A DNA stretch of 40,829 nt from Ga0074139 sp964515195 (GCA_964515195.1 CAZETK010000027.1:1-40829); one strand, 5' to 3'. Positions 7,995 to 14,815 are shown, counted from the stretch's first letter. Numbers and translations: made by a program. Notes: generated by a model not told the origin, from the sequence alone.

Positions 7995-8621
7995 ATGTCT
8001 GGTGAATTGAAACGCAAAGGTACGCCTACGCCGTTGCAGTCACAGTTTGATCGTATCCTTGCTGAAGCAGCTACAGCTTTTGCGAAGCGGTGCCAGGAGG
8101 GATCCGCCAGGTCAGTGCCATTAGCTGATTGGGAAATCCGCGAATTGCTCAACGGAGTACAAAGCGGCGTAGTTCAGATTCAAGGGTGTGAGTTTCTGAT
8201 TGATGGACAACCCTCTCCGTACTCGATGTTTACGTTCAACAGGGAATACTTCACCCATTTTGCTGCCTACGTTGAGGCCCTCGGTTGGGATGTCCCAGAC
8301 AAGCGAGTAGTTCTTGAATACCAAAGGCTGGACATCGTTGTTTTTTCTGGCGAGCAACCCGTCATTGGGATCGAGGTAAAAAACTCGGAACGAAATGGGG
8401 CTGATTTGATTCAGAAAATGGAGAAATACTTGTCTAATCCACCAATGGATATTGCCGAGCGAGGGAACGATGCCCTTGTGAAGGTGAAAAGACTTCTGGA
8501 GATTCGCCCACAGCAATTTATGGTCATAACACCCGAAAGACGATGGCACTTCAGGGTCGAGTTTGTAGGCAGTGGAATCCGTCTTGATCCGCTTCCCAAA
8601 TCAAAATTAAGAGCTGCATAG
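7995..8621 (+). CDS. Putative PD-(D/E)XK nuclease-like protein
   Basis: 208 residues, no signal peptide. The core has the strand-acid, strand-acid-x-lysine signature of the PD-(D/E)XK nuclease fold: D113 in EYQRLDIVVF and E127-x-K129 in VIGIEVKNS, separated by a short turn. This is followed by a helix (ADLIQKMEKYL) and a strand FMVITPERR. The N-terminal 100 residues contain WEIRELLNGV and an aromatic stretch that may bind DNA. It follows the HTH gene by 2 nt. I do not recognise a named family; a DNA endonuclease acting in defence or in processing of the element is inferred from the motif. Other uses of this fold cannot be excluded. Confidence 0.6.
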   Translation: MSGELKRKGTPTPLQSQFDRILAEAATAFAKRCQEGSARSVPLADWEIRELLNGVQSGVVQIQGCEFLIDGQPSPYSMFTFNREYFTHFAAYVEALGWDVPDKRVVLEYQRLDIVVFSGEQPVIGIEVKNSERNGADLIQKMEKYLSNPPMDIAERGNDALVKVKRLLEIRPQQFMVITPERRWHFRVEFVGSGIRLDPLPKSKLRAA

Positions 8622-8744
8622 ATAGACATAACCCTTCTTATATTTCCGACAGATCGAATCTTTCGATACCTCTTTACACAAGTCGCAAGGGGGTTACTTT
8701 ATTTTATTAACCTTTCATACAGACTTTGGTCGGGTAGGTTCTCA

Positions 8745-9398
8745 ATGGAGAAAGATAAGAAGAAATCGAATTTTGAAGTTAAAACCAGATCAGGAATGAG
8801 GTTGGACGAGTGCGTGTCGTGGCTCCAGAAAACTTTGCGTCGTGGGCAAGAGGAGGAAGCTCTTTGGATTGCTGAGGAGCTGTTTCAAAGTGGATTTGAA
8901 AGGTATCTACTTTATCGCCTCTGGGTGATCGCTTACGAAGATGTCGGAGCAGCAAACTTACCGCTAGTACAGCTCGCCTCCACTACCTATCAGACATGGT
9001 TGGCTCACAAGCGCGAACGCGGAAAAGAGTTCACCCATTCTGGAGAAAACAGAGTTTTTAATGGCCTTCTCGTTTGTTTAATCGCTCGAAGTCCTAAATC
9101 TCGAATGGCCGACGATTCGACACAGGTTACGCTCGCCAAGCGCAATAGTGGGTGGCGACCTGAAATGAATGAGTTGGCTGTAATTGATGAACACGTTGCG
9201 CGGGGCAAAGCACTCGGACGAAAGTTTCGCCACTGGGTTGAGATTGGGAGCAAGTGCGGGAAACTTGCTGGAGAAGCCGAGATTGGTGGGCCGAATTATA
9301 AGAGTGAAGCCGAAACTATGTGGCTTGATTTGGCGGATAAAAATGGGGAACCACCTTTACCTCACGACCCTGAGATTGATACGCTAGGGCTTAAATGA
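8745..9398 (+). CDS. Stand-alone protein resembling the C-terminal domain of RarA/MgsA
   Basis: 217 residues. Residues about 20-90 (DECVSWLQKTL, EEALWIAEELFQSG, YRLWVIAYEDVGAANLP) match the pattern of the RarA/MgsA C-terminal region, where a helix with ALYWLARML is followed by ..ASEDVGLADP. There is no AAA+ ATPase domain here, and no Walker A or B motif anywhere in the protein. RarA normally acts at stalled replication forks and tetramerises through this domain. An independent copy could modulate host RarA or serve replication of the element; that is inference. The stop overlaps the serine recombinase start as ATGA, so the two are translationally coupled. A weak AGG precedes the ATG. Confidence 0.6.
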   Translation: MEKDKKKSNFEVKTRSGMRLDECVSWLQKTLRRGQEEEALWIAEELFQSGFERYLLYRLWVIAYEDVGAANLPLVQLASTTYQTWLAHKRERGKEFTHSGENRVFNGLLVCLIARSPKSRMADDSTQVTLAKRNSGWRPEMNELAVIDEHVARGKALGRKFRHWVEIGSKCGKLAGEAEIGGPNYKSEAETMWLDLADKNGEPPLPHDPEIDTLGLK

Positions 9399-9982
9399 AA
9401 CGAGTAGCACTTTATTGTCGAGTATCAACCAACGATCAGAACTGTCAGCTTCAGCGTGATGACATCACTCGCTTTGTTAAAGCACGGCAATGGTCCATTC
9501 AAGGTGTGTACGAAGATCAAGCCACTGGCCGAACTACTATGCGCCCTCAATTTCAGAAAGCACTGGGGGCCGCACGCCGAAGAGAGATTGATGTACTTGT
9601 GGTATGGCGACTCGATAGAGCCTTCAGGTCAATGCGGGATATGGTGTTGATCTTGGGAGAACTCAAGGAACTTGGAGTAGAGTTCGTGAGCCTTCAGGAT
9701 AACTTGGATTTCACAACCTCAACCGGCAAGCTGATGGCGAACATCATTGGATCGTTTGCCGAATACGAGTCGAATATAATTCGGGAAAGAGTTCGCGCCG
9801 GACTGGCTGCTGCAAAACGCCGTGGTGTTCAACTCGGTCGCCCCAAGACAGTCGATATTGTGGCCGTGCAGAATCTCCGGCAACAAGGGCAAAGCATGAG
9901 ACAGATTGCTAAGGCTCTCGGTGTGGGACTTGGAAGCGTTTCGGCCGCATTGCGTGCGATCTCTGTCGGCGATGTTCAATAA
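9395..9982 (+). CDS. Serine recombinase, resolvase/invertase family
   Basis: 195 residues, the usual size of small resolvase/invertase proteins. The nucleophile is S11 in YCRVSTNDQN, with R9 nearby. The catalytic core continues through VVWRLDRAFRS and the conserved GSFAEYESNIIRERVRAGL helix. A C-terminal HTH (MRQIAKALGVGLGSVSAAL) binds DNA. It cuts and rejoins DNA through a 5'-phosphoserine intermediate. It could resolve multimers, invert a segment, or act on sites in the adjacent repeat-rich region 9,983-10,421. The ATG overlaps the preceding gene by 4 nt. It is intact. Confidence 0.93.
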   Translation: MKRVALYCRVSTNDQNCQLQRDDITRFVKARQWSIQGVYEDQATGRTTMRPQFQKALGAARRREIDVLVVWRLDRAFRSMRDMVLILGELKELGVEFVSLQDNLDFTTSTGKLMANIIGSFAEYESNIIRERVRAGLAAAKRRGVQLGRPKTVDIVAVQNLRQQGQSMRQIAKALGVGLGSVSAALRAISVGDVQ

Positions 9983-10044
9983 ACCCCTTCAGAATCATTC
10001 CATAAAACTACCTTGATCTATCGTTAAACGGCTTCTTAGGCCCA

Positions 10045-10119
10045 CCGAAAATCGTTCGGAATACTTCACTTAACTGAACACTTCCGAAAATCAGAGGAAC
10101 TGCATTTCCTTAGCTGAAC
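10045..10119. repeat. Two degenerate ~40-bp tandem repeats
   Basis: Unit 1 (10,045-10,079) and unit 2 (10,084-10,119) each begin CCGAAAATC and end CTTAACTGAAC or CTTAGCTGAAC, with a less conserved middle. The period is 39-40 bp, nearly four helical turns. They begin 62 bp after the serine recombinase stop. Confidence 0.6.
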
Positions 10120-10332
10120 GGTACAAAATAGCTGGGTTATCGTTGTGGTCAGGTACAAGATAGCGAAATACGGGAGTGTGGTTCACCCGCAACGAGTTTC
10201 CTTGAGTTGCCAGCTTAGGTTGATCGACAGTGTAAAGGTGATTCGACTGTCATTCAGTTACTGCTCTGACAAGATTACCGAGAATTTGTAATGGGGCCTG
10301 ACAAGAAGACCTCATTTACAGTTGGACATGTC

Positions 10333-10385
10333 GTAAAGAGTACATAATTACAGGGACAATCGGCAGTAACGGGTACATAGTTACA
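10333..10385. repeat. Pair of 20-bp direct repeats, 33-bp period
   Basis: GTAAAGAGTACATAATTACA (10,333-10,352) and GTAACGGGTACATAGTTACA (10,366-10,385) match at 17 of 20 positions. The spacing is about three helical turns. A looser GTACAARATAGC pair lies at 10,121-10,164 with a 32-bp period. Repeated ends of this kind occur in transposon termini and in iteron origins. Confidence 0.65.
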
Positions 10386-10421
10386 AATGTCTGTCTGTCG
10401 CCCTACCGGACAAAAGTTTCC

Positions 10422-10883
10422 CTAAGTTTCCCGATTTAATATCTTGTGGATCGCACCTACACTGACTGAAATCTCTTTACGGGCGAGGACTTCTCGAATA
10501 CCACGAATGGTCCTCCCATGATTTCTCTGGATGTAAATAAGGCTCTGAATTTTCTTTGGCAATGTTTTAGGATGTGTTTTTGGAATAGGCTTTCCATATT
10601 GAAGTGCTTTTATATGGCATCCGCCAGCCACAAAATGATTTAGTAGCTCGTGTAAGGCCCGTCTGCTTGTTCCGATACGCCAAAACCTCTTTTTTATCCG
10701 CTTGGATCGAGCAACAACAGAAATTTCACCGGCACGAATCAACTCAACCAACAGCAAATATCTTAAGTAGGGTCTATCTTCATAGAAGTTGAGGTGCCGT
10801 TCAGCTTGCTTGTGGATTTTTTCAATCAATGCCTCTCGCTTACTGGGACTCAACGCGAGGACTTTATTCTTTGATTTTGCCAT
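10422..10883 (-). CDS. Small basic protein with HTH-like C-terminus, unknown
   Basis: 153 residues from ATG 10,883 (MAKSKNKVLALSPSKREA); a TTG three codons upstream is a weaker alternative. Very basic, with no signal peptide. The last 45 residues (IQRNHGRTIRGIREVLARKE, then ISVSVGAIHKILNRE) look like a helix-turn-helix similar to those at the ends of resolvases and transposases, but no catalytic recombinase residues are present. It is leftward, alone, and its stop adjoins the repeat-rich region. It is divergent from the HTH gene at 11,087. It may bind the nearby repeats as a replication or partition protein. This is not established. Confidence 0.5.
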   Translation of the reverse strand: MAKSKNKVLALSPSKREALIEKIHKQAERHLNFYEDRPYLRYLLLVELIRAGEISVVARSKRIKKRFWRIGTSRRALHELLNHFVAGGCHIKALQYGKPIPKTHPKTLPKKIQSLIYIQRNHGRTIRGIREVLARKEISVSVGAIHKILNRET

Positions 10884-10904
10884 ATGCGGCAATCAAATAT
10901 CATT

Positions 10905-10945
10905 GTTACGAAAGATCGTGAACAAAAAATGCAGTGATTCGTAAC
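10905..10945. promoter_or_regulatory. Spaced inverted repeat in divergent promoter region (candidate operator)
   Basis: GTTACGAA (10,905-10,912) and TTCGTAAC (10,938-10,945) are a perfect 8-bp inverted repeat with 25 bp between the arms. It begins 21 bp upstream of the leftward gene starting at 10,883 and lies in the same intergenic region as the rightward HTH gene at 11,087. It is a plausible operator for either gene product. Confidence 0.4.
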
Positions 10946-10982
10946 TATTGGAAATCCCTTGATTCAGGTTCCCAAAAAAAAG

Positions 10983-11056
10983 TTGACATATCTGATAAGC
11001 TCAATGATTTCAATGGTTTACGATAATTTTCATTTGACCCAGCATTTGCTCTGGGT
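10983..11056 (+). promoter_or_regulatory. Composite regulatory module, second copy of the 7,497-7,557 module
   Basis: TTGACATATCTGAT (10,983-10,996), CGATAAT (11,021-11,027), TTGACCC (11,034-11,040) and TTGCTCTGG (11,046-11,054) occur in the same order as at 7,497-7,557 upstream of the other HTH gene. Here the last part includes a perfect inverted repeat ACCCAG/CTGGGT (11,037-11,042 and 11,051-11,056). TTGACA could serve as a -35 element; no strong -10 follows at 17 bp. Confidence 0.5.
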
Positions 11057-11086
11057 TATTCCATTCACAATCACCCTGGAGGAATC

Positions 11087-11299
11087 GTGAATACCAAACT
11101 GATAAGTGAGATAGACAGCCGTGGACTAAAACACCATTGGGTTGCGCGAAAAATTGGCGTAACACCGTCTCGACTCTCACTTATCGTTCGAGGTCGAAGC
11201 GAACCTTCATTGGATGAAAAAAGGCAGCTCGCAAAGTTGCTTGATAAAAATATGAACGAGATTTTTCCAGAAAGTAGTGACGAGAGCGAAACCGCCTGA
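11087..11299 (+). CDS. Small XRE/Cro-type HTH regulator
   Basis: 70 residues from GTG 11,087, with a clear GGAGG at 11,078-11,082. Nearly the whole protein is a Cro/C1-type HTH: DSRGLKHHWVARKIGVTPSR then LSLIVRGRSEPSLDEKRQLA. Such single-domain regulators often control replication or excision genes in integrative elements. It is the first gene of the rightward replication/integration module. Its upstream module resembles that of the HTH gene at 7,699. The family is firm; the target genes are inferred from position. Confidence 0.8.
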   Translation: MNTKLISEIDSRGLKHHWVARKIGVTPSRLSLIVRGRSEPSLDEKRQLAKLLDKNMNEIFPESSDESETA

Positions 11300-11504
11300 A
11301 CAACGAATCGCGCTCCCGACACGATGACCGCCTGGAAGTTCCAGACGAGCTAAGATTGGTTTACCCCACTTCATAGCTCCGAATCAAGGAACTCCTACGC
11401 CATTTGAATACTTCTGGTCTGAACTCATCCGAGTTGGGTGGTGCATTTTACACCTCAACGACGGCAGGTTTTTGCCCAAGGGGCAGATGGAGGAGTGTAT
11501 CTTT

Positions 11505-12233
11505 ATGGAGAAGTTTCCTGACTTTCGAGTTCGATTTATCTACAGAAAAGGAGATCCACGCTATTGGAAATGGACTCCTTTGGCAGTCACTCCTGAAGTT
11601 TATCGGGAACTTGCAAAGTTGACTGATGTTTATTGGTCGATAGCTCGTTTTACGGAAGACGCTCTTCATGCCTCTGAAGAGGAATTGCGAGAGCTGGAAT
11701 ATGTGCTTCCACTTTTCTTCGATGTTGACTGTCACGATGCTGCGATCACTCTCCACAGGGCAAGTCAGAAAACATGGGAGCTATTCAACTGGATTAAGCG
11801 GCTACTGCATCTCAAAGAAGATCAGATAGTTGCATGGATGTCCGGTCGTGGGTTCCACTTAGGCGTTTCCGCAGAAATTGTACTCGATCATCCTGTGACA
11901 AGCTCTGATTACAGAGAGCGGGACTTCAGGAAGCTAGCAGCTTTGGCTATTCGTGAAGTTCCTATGGAACTGCCTGTTCGTTCTTGGTCAGAGAATGGGT
12001 CGCACATTCTGAACAGGCCGATTCTTGACCTTAGCATATACGGGTTCAAAAAACTGATTAGGGTACCTGGTTCCCGACATTCTCACCCCAGAATTAAAGC
12101 CGCCAATCGTAAGATTCGGCTTAGTTCTCAGCACCTAAAAGTTCTCGCTTCAAAAAGCAGTACGCATGAGTTCAACAAGTCCTTGGCTCTGTTATCAGCA
12201 CAGCCATTCCTACAACCTGGAGAAAATCTATGA
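11505..12233 (+). CDS. Archaeo-eukaryotic primase (AEP)-type DNA primase, small-subunit-like
   Basis: 242 residues from ATG 11,505, chosen because GGAGGAG (11,489-11,495) sits 9 nt upstream. An ATG at 11,487 and TTG at 11,472 are in frame. AEP signatures are visible: the metal-binding DxD in PLFFDVDCHD (73-75), the nucleotide-binding SGRGFH (113-118) and a later hydrophobic-D plus RVPGSRHSH (about 175-193). It would make RNA or DNA primers for replication of the element. The stop overlaps the next gene as ATGA. The reading frame is also open for 59 codons upstream of the chosen start with protein-like content but no standard start before TTG 11,472. Confidence 0.75.
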   Translation: MEKFPDFRVRFIYRKGDPRYWKWTPLAVTPEVYRELAKLTDVYWSIARFTEDALHASEEELRELEYVLPLFFDVDCHDAAITLHRASQKTWELFNWIKRLLHLKEDQIVAWMSGRGFHLGVSAEIVLDHPVTSSDYRERDFRKLAALAIREVPMELPVRSWSENGSHILNRPILDLSIYGFKKLIRVPGSRHSHPRIKAANRKIRLSSQHLKVLASKSSTHEFNKSLALLSAQPFLQPGENL

Positions 12234-12982
12234 TCTCAACGGCCGAAATCATTCAGGCGAAAATATCGAACATTGATGATCCGTTTCCAGAAGTACCTGC
12301 TACTGGAACAGTTGGATGGCGACATATTGATCAGCCAAGGCCCTGCGTTGAAAACATTAGAAATGCTCAACGTATTTTGCATGGACGCAACAACTTGCTC
12401 TATGCCACTGCTGATGAGTTGTATCGTAGAGGATGGGACTTTGAGCATGTCCTTAAAGAATGTAAGGCAATCAACGAAAAGGTATTCTTGCGCTCATTAA
12501 AAGCATCTTCCGTTCTCAGCACCGTGAAGTCTGCAATAAAACGTAATTATGCACACCATTGCGAGTCTGAGGCTCTTCAACGCTTTTGCATTGGCGCAGA
12601 CAGGTGCGCGTGGATTAAGGCCGCTCGGCGAGAAAGTAAATATAAGCAGTATAACGACGAAATGTTCGACAAGAACTGGTATTCGATTTTGCGCCAACCC
12701 GTCAGAGAGGTTTACTTGCTACTCATTAAAATTGAAAAAAACTTAGGAATCCAGCCAGGAGCCACAATCACGCGAAGTCAGCGACAGTTAGCCCAGGATC
12801 TGCGAGTTCGAGACAAGGGTACAGTCAGCCGAGCCATGAAGACTCTTGCAAACCACGGCCTGATTGAAATTTTTCCGCCAACCGAACTCAGATCAGTCAA
12901 CGAGCAGTTTGGCTTTGCTACTAGGTACAGAAGAATGATCCCAATACCAATGCCAGGTGAAAACCAGAGGAGAAAGAAATGA
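12230..12982 (+). CDS. Primase-associated replication protein with C-terminal winged-helix
   Basis: 250 residues, coupled to the primase gene by a 4-nt overlap. Residues about 45-105 (GRNNLLYATADELYRRGWDF and following) resemble a PriCT-like helical module found C-terminal to AEP primases. A cysteine-containing segment (HHCESEALQRFC...C) follows and may bind a metal. Residues about 175-215 (SQRQLAQDLRVRDKGTVSRA, then LANHGLIEIFP) are a winged helix-turn-helix. It probably recruits the primase to an origin or to single-stranded DNA. This is inferred from the pairing; I recognise no exact family. Confidence 0.6.
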   Translation: MISTAEIIQAKISNIDDPFPEVPATGTVGWRHIDQPRPCVENIRNAQRILHGRNNLLYATADELYRRGWDFEHVLKECKAINEKVFLRSLKASSVLSTVKSAIKRNYAHHCESEALQRFCIGADRCAWIKAARRESKYKQYNDEMFDKNWYSILRQPVREVYLLLIKIEKNLGIQPGATITRSQRQLAQDLRVRDKGTVSRAMKTLANHGLIEIFPPTELRSVNEQFGFATRYRRMIPIPMPGENQRRKK

Positions 12983-13305
12983 GCCACATGGAATTTTTGA
13001 AACTACGAAAACACTTTGCCCCAAAAGATTTGGCCTACATGGCTGGCGTTTCTGTGAAGACAATCTACAACTGGATCCACCTGGGAAAACTTCGCGTAAT
13101 AAAAATTAACGGATCAAAACATGGCCGCATCAGGATACCGATAGAGGAAGTTGAAAGAATCCTATCGGGGCGGCCGGATAGGAGAAAAAATGAAACGAAT
13201 AAGGAAGAGGAAGAACGGGAACTACGACGTAAGGTTGTGTCGCAGAATAGGAAAGGTGCCAATGTATTGGAAGAAGACGAATCTATGTACACTTGGAGAG
13301 GCTAA
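12979..13305 (+). CDS. Excisionase-like / AlpA-MerR-type HTH protein
   Basis: 108 residues. The N-terminal 60 residues form a short winged HTH of the excisionase/HTH-17 type: LRKHFAPKDLAYMAGVSVKT, then IYNWIHLGKLRVIKI, then RIPIEEVERIL. The remainder is a charged tail (EEEERELRRK). It overlaps the preceding gene by 4 nt (ATGA) and the integrase gene by 116 nt in a different frame. Directly before a tyrosine integrase, it is the best candidate for the recombination directionality factor. Alternatively it is a transcriptional activator of the AlpA type. Confidence 0.7.
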   Translation: MSHMEFLKLRKHFAPKDLAYMAGVSVKTIYNWIHLGKLRVIKINGSKHGRIRIPIEEVERILSGRPDRRKNETNKEEEERELRRKVVSQNRKGANVLEEDESMYTWRG

Positions 13306-14251
13306 GATGTTTGAGAAACAGTTTTTAAGAGAAGCTGAAGAGTTAAAGGCGAAAGCGCGAATCGGCATAACGACCTGGGCAGAAGCCTTGTTGGATTTTG
13401 AATTGCACTCAAAATCGAATCACACCGTTTCGACAATGTACACACAGTTGACCACATTAAAAGAATACACCTCAGCCTGGAACTCTCTTGATATACGTCA
13501 ACTTAACCGCGATCAAATTCGCAATCACATTGAGTCAGTGCTGGCAGGTAAGGCGTTGGCAACTTTGAATAACCTAGCAAAGTACATTCGTAACGTCCTA
13601 CATATACAAGAATCTAAGGGCCGTATCCAACACAATCCAGCGAAGGGGGTCAGTTTTGGAAAAACCAAGTTTCGCAAACTGACGGCGATGAGCAGAAGTG
13701 AGATAGAGCTGCTTTTGAGCGCGACAAAAAGGGAGAACTCACCGTGGTATCCGGTGTATCGCACAGTTTACGAATTGGGACTGCGCTCTGGGGAGGGTTA
13801 CGCACTACGCTGGTCAGAAGTTGACTTTGAAAATAGCAGAGTAGCTGTTGAAAATTCCTACTGCTCCAAGTCGCATAAAATCAAACGTCCCAAGAACGGC
13901 ACTCGCAGGGTTGTACCAATGAACGAATCATTTAAGAAGTTTCTACTACAACTTCGGGAAGAGCATCCCGACGCTGAGTTCGTGCTACCTAGAATCCCTG
14001 GATGGAAGCATGGCGATGCGGCTGCGATACTTCGTTCATATCAGAGAAAGCTCGGAATTACGGAGACGAACTTCCATTCGCTTCGGGCCAGCTTTATTAC
14101 CCATTTACTTAAAAACAAAGAGTCTTTGGCAACAATCCAGGCAATGGTCGGTCATGCAGATTTATCAAGTACACAAGATTACATCCGACTTACTGGGTCT
14201 GACTTAGTGGGGGCCACTGATTCACTTTCCTTAGACGATGACTCCGAATGA
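13190..14251 (+). CDS. int: Tyrosine recombinase integrase
   Basis: 353 residues from ATG 13,190 with GGAG upstream; a TTG at 13,151 is in frame but less likely. An arm-binding N-terminal region and a core-binding domain (about 55-160) precede the catalytic domain. Catalytic residues seen are R199 (LGLRSGEG), H296-x-x-R299 (HSLR), H322 (VGHADLSS) and Y331 (DYIRL). It integrates and excises DNA through a covalent 3'-phosphotyrosine. The nearby ssrA 3' end at 14,854 is the natural attachment site. The start is embedded in the excisionase-like gene (116-nt overlap), and the stop abuts the stop of the next gene on the other strand. It looks intact. Confidence 0.95.
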   Translation: MKRIRKRKNGNYDVRLCRRIGKVPMYWKKTNLCTLGEAKMFEKQFLREAEELKAKARIGITTWAEALLDFELHSKSNHTVSTMYTQLTTLKEYTSAWNSLDIRQLNRDQIRNHIESVLAGKALATLNNLAKYIRNVLHIQESKGRIQHNPAKGVSFGKTKFRKLTAMSRSEIELLLSATKRENSPWYPVYRTVYELGLRSGEGYALRWSEVDFENSRVAVENSYCSKSHKIKRPKNGTRRVVPMNESFKKFLLQLREEHPDAEFVLPRIPGWKHGDAAAILRSYQRKLGITETNFHSLRASFITHLLKNKESLATIQAMVGHADLSSTQDYIRLTGSDLVGATDSLSLDDDSE

Positions 14252-14611
14252 TCAGTAGTCATCGTCTTTTGCCAACTGCTCAACCAGGAGCTTGATAATC
14301 TTCAGGTTCCTTGGTTTTAGCTTCGGCAGGGTTTCTTGAATAATCTCGATATCAGTTTTTTCGTGCTTCCATTCTCTGACAAGTTCACCAAAGTATTTGG
14401 CCGAGATACCACCATAAAGGCGCAAGAACCTCGCCAGGGCTTCCCCTTTTGGAGCATTGGCCCTGCCATTTTCGATTTGTGAAATATAGGAATCAGAGCA
14501 TCCAAGCCGTGCTCCGGCCTCACGCATAGATAGGCCGTGTTTGAGTCTAAGCTCTCGTAAAACTCGACACTCAGGCGTTAGAATAACTTTGGAAGTGCGA
14601 CCCTTTGTCAT
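14252..14611 (-). CDS. XRE-family HTH regulator between integrase and attachment site
   Basis: 119 residues. Residues about 15-70 form a Cro/C1-type HTH (LRELRLKHGLSMREAGARLG, then CSDSYISQIENGRANAPKG). The C-terminal half is a helical region (KTDIEIIQETLPKLKPRNLK) that may mediate dimerisation. It is convergent with the integrase, its stop directly adjacent to the integrase stop. It starts 242 bp from the tmRNA 3' end, in the interval holding candidate integrase arm sites. No Shine-Dalgarno is evident. It may control integrase or the lysogeny-like state of the element. Confidence 0.8.
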   Translation of the reverse strand: MTKGRTSKVILTPECRVLRELRLKHGLSMREAGARLGCSDSYISQIENGRANAPKGEALARFLRLYGGISAKYFGELVREWKHEKTDIEIIQETLPKLKPRNLKIIKLLVEQLAKDDDY

Positions 14612-14669
14612 TTGATTGGCTTATCGGATGGCTGCTTAAAAAACTACATGCTTACTTTGTATGTAGCTT

Positions 14670-14801
14670 GGCATCAAGTGAGACATCAAAATGGCATCAG
14701 AAAGATTGAAAAATTGGAGTCAGTAGATGGATTCGCGGGAAGGTCAGTTGTTGTGTTAAGAGTTGAAATTACAGAGGGAAAATCGTTTTCTTGGGGCATC
14801 A
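14670..14801. repeat. GGCATCA direct repeats between integrase and attachment site (candidate arm sites)
   Basis: GGCATCA occurs at 14,670-14,676, 14,693-14,699 and 14,795-14,801, with GACATCA at 14,682-14,688. The first three are about one helical turn apart. This resembles arm-type binding sites of tyrosine integrases flanking an attachment core. A separate inverted repeat CTACAT/ATGTAG lies at 14,644-14,649 and 14,661-14,666. The role is inferred. Confidence 0.4.
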
Positions 14802-14815
14802 GGGAAAGTCGATGT

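Larger units (their letters stand above)
9983..10421. other. Non-coding repeat-rich region: candidate resolution site or replication origin
   Basis: No convincing gene lies in these 439 bp. Two degenerate 40-bp tandem units share CCGAAAATC (10,045-10,053 and 10,084-10,092) and CTTARCTGAAC (10,069-10,079 and 10,109-10,119). GTACAAAATAGC (10,121-10,132) and GTACAAGATAGC (10,153-10,164) are 32 bp apart. A 20-bp repeat with 17 matches sits at 10,333-10,352 and 10,366-10,385, 33 bp apart. Directly downstream of a serine recombinase and in an element that encodes a primase, this looks like a res site or an iteron-type origin. Both are inferences. Confidence 0.5.

Noticed and set aside
8653..8667. 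Short inverted repeat ATCGAA/TTCGAT before the RarA-like gene
   Set aside because: Six-base arms with a 3-nt loop and no T-run; too weak to call a terminator or operator.
10422..10883. Transposase or IS remnant
   Set aside because: Only an HTH-like tail is visible; no DDE or recombinase catalytic residues and no clear inverted terminal repeats around the gene.
11404..11622. Rightward 72-codon frame from a TTG
   Set aside because: Overlaps the primase gene in another frame and has low-complexity, unlikely protein content.
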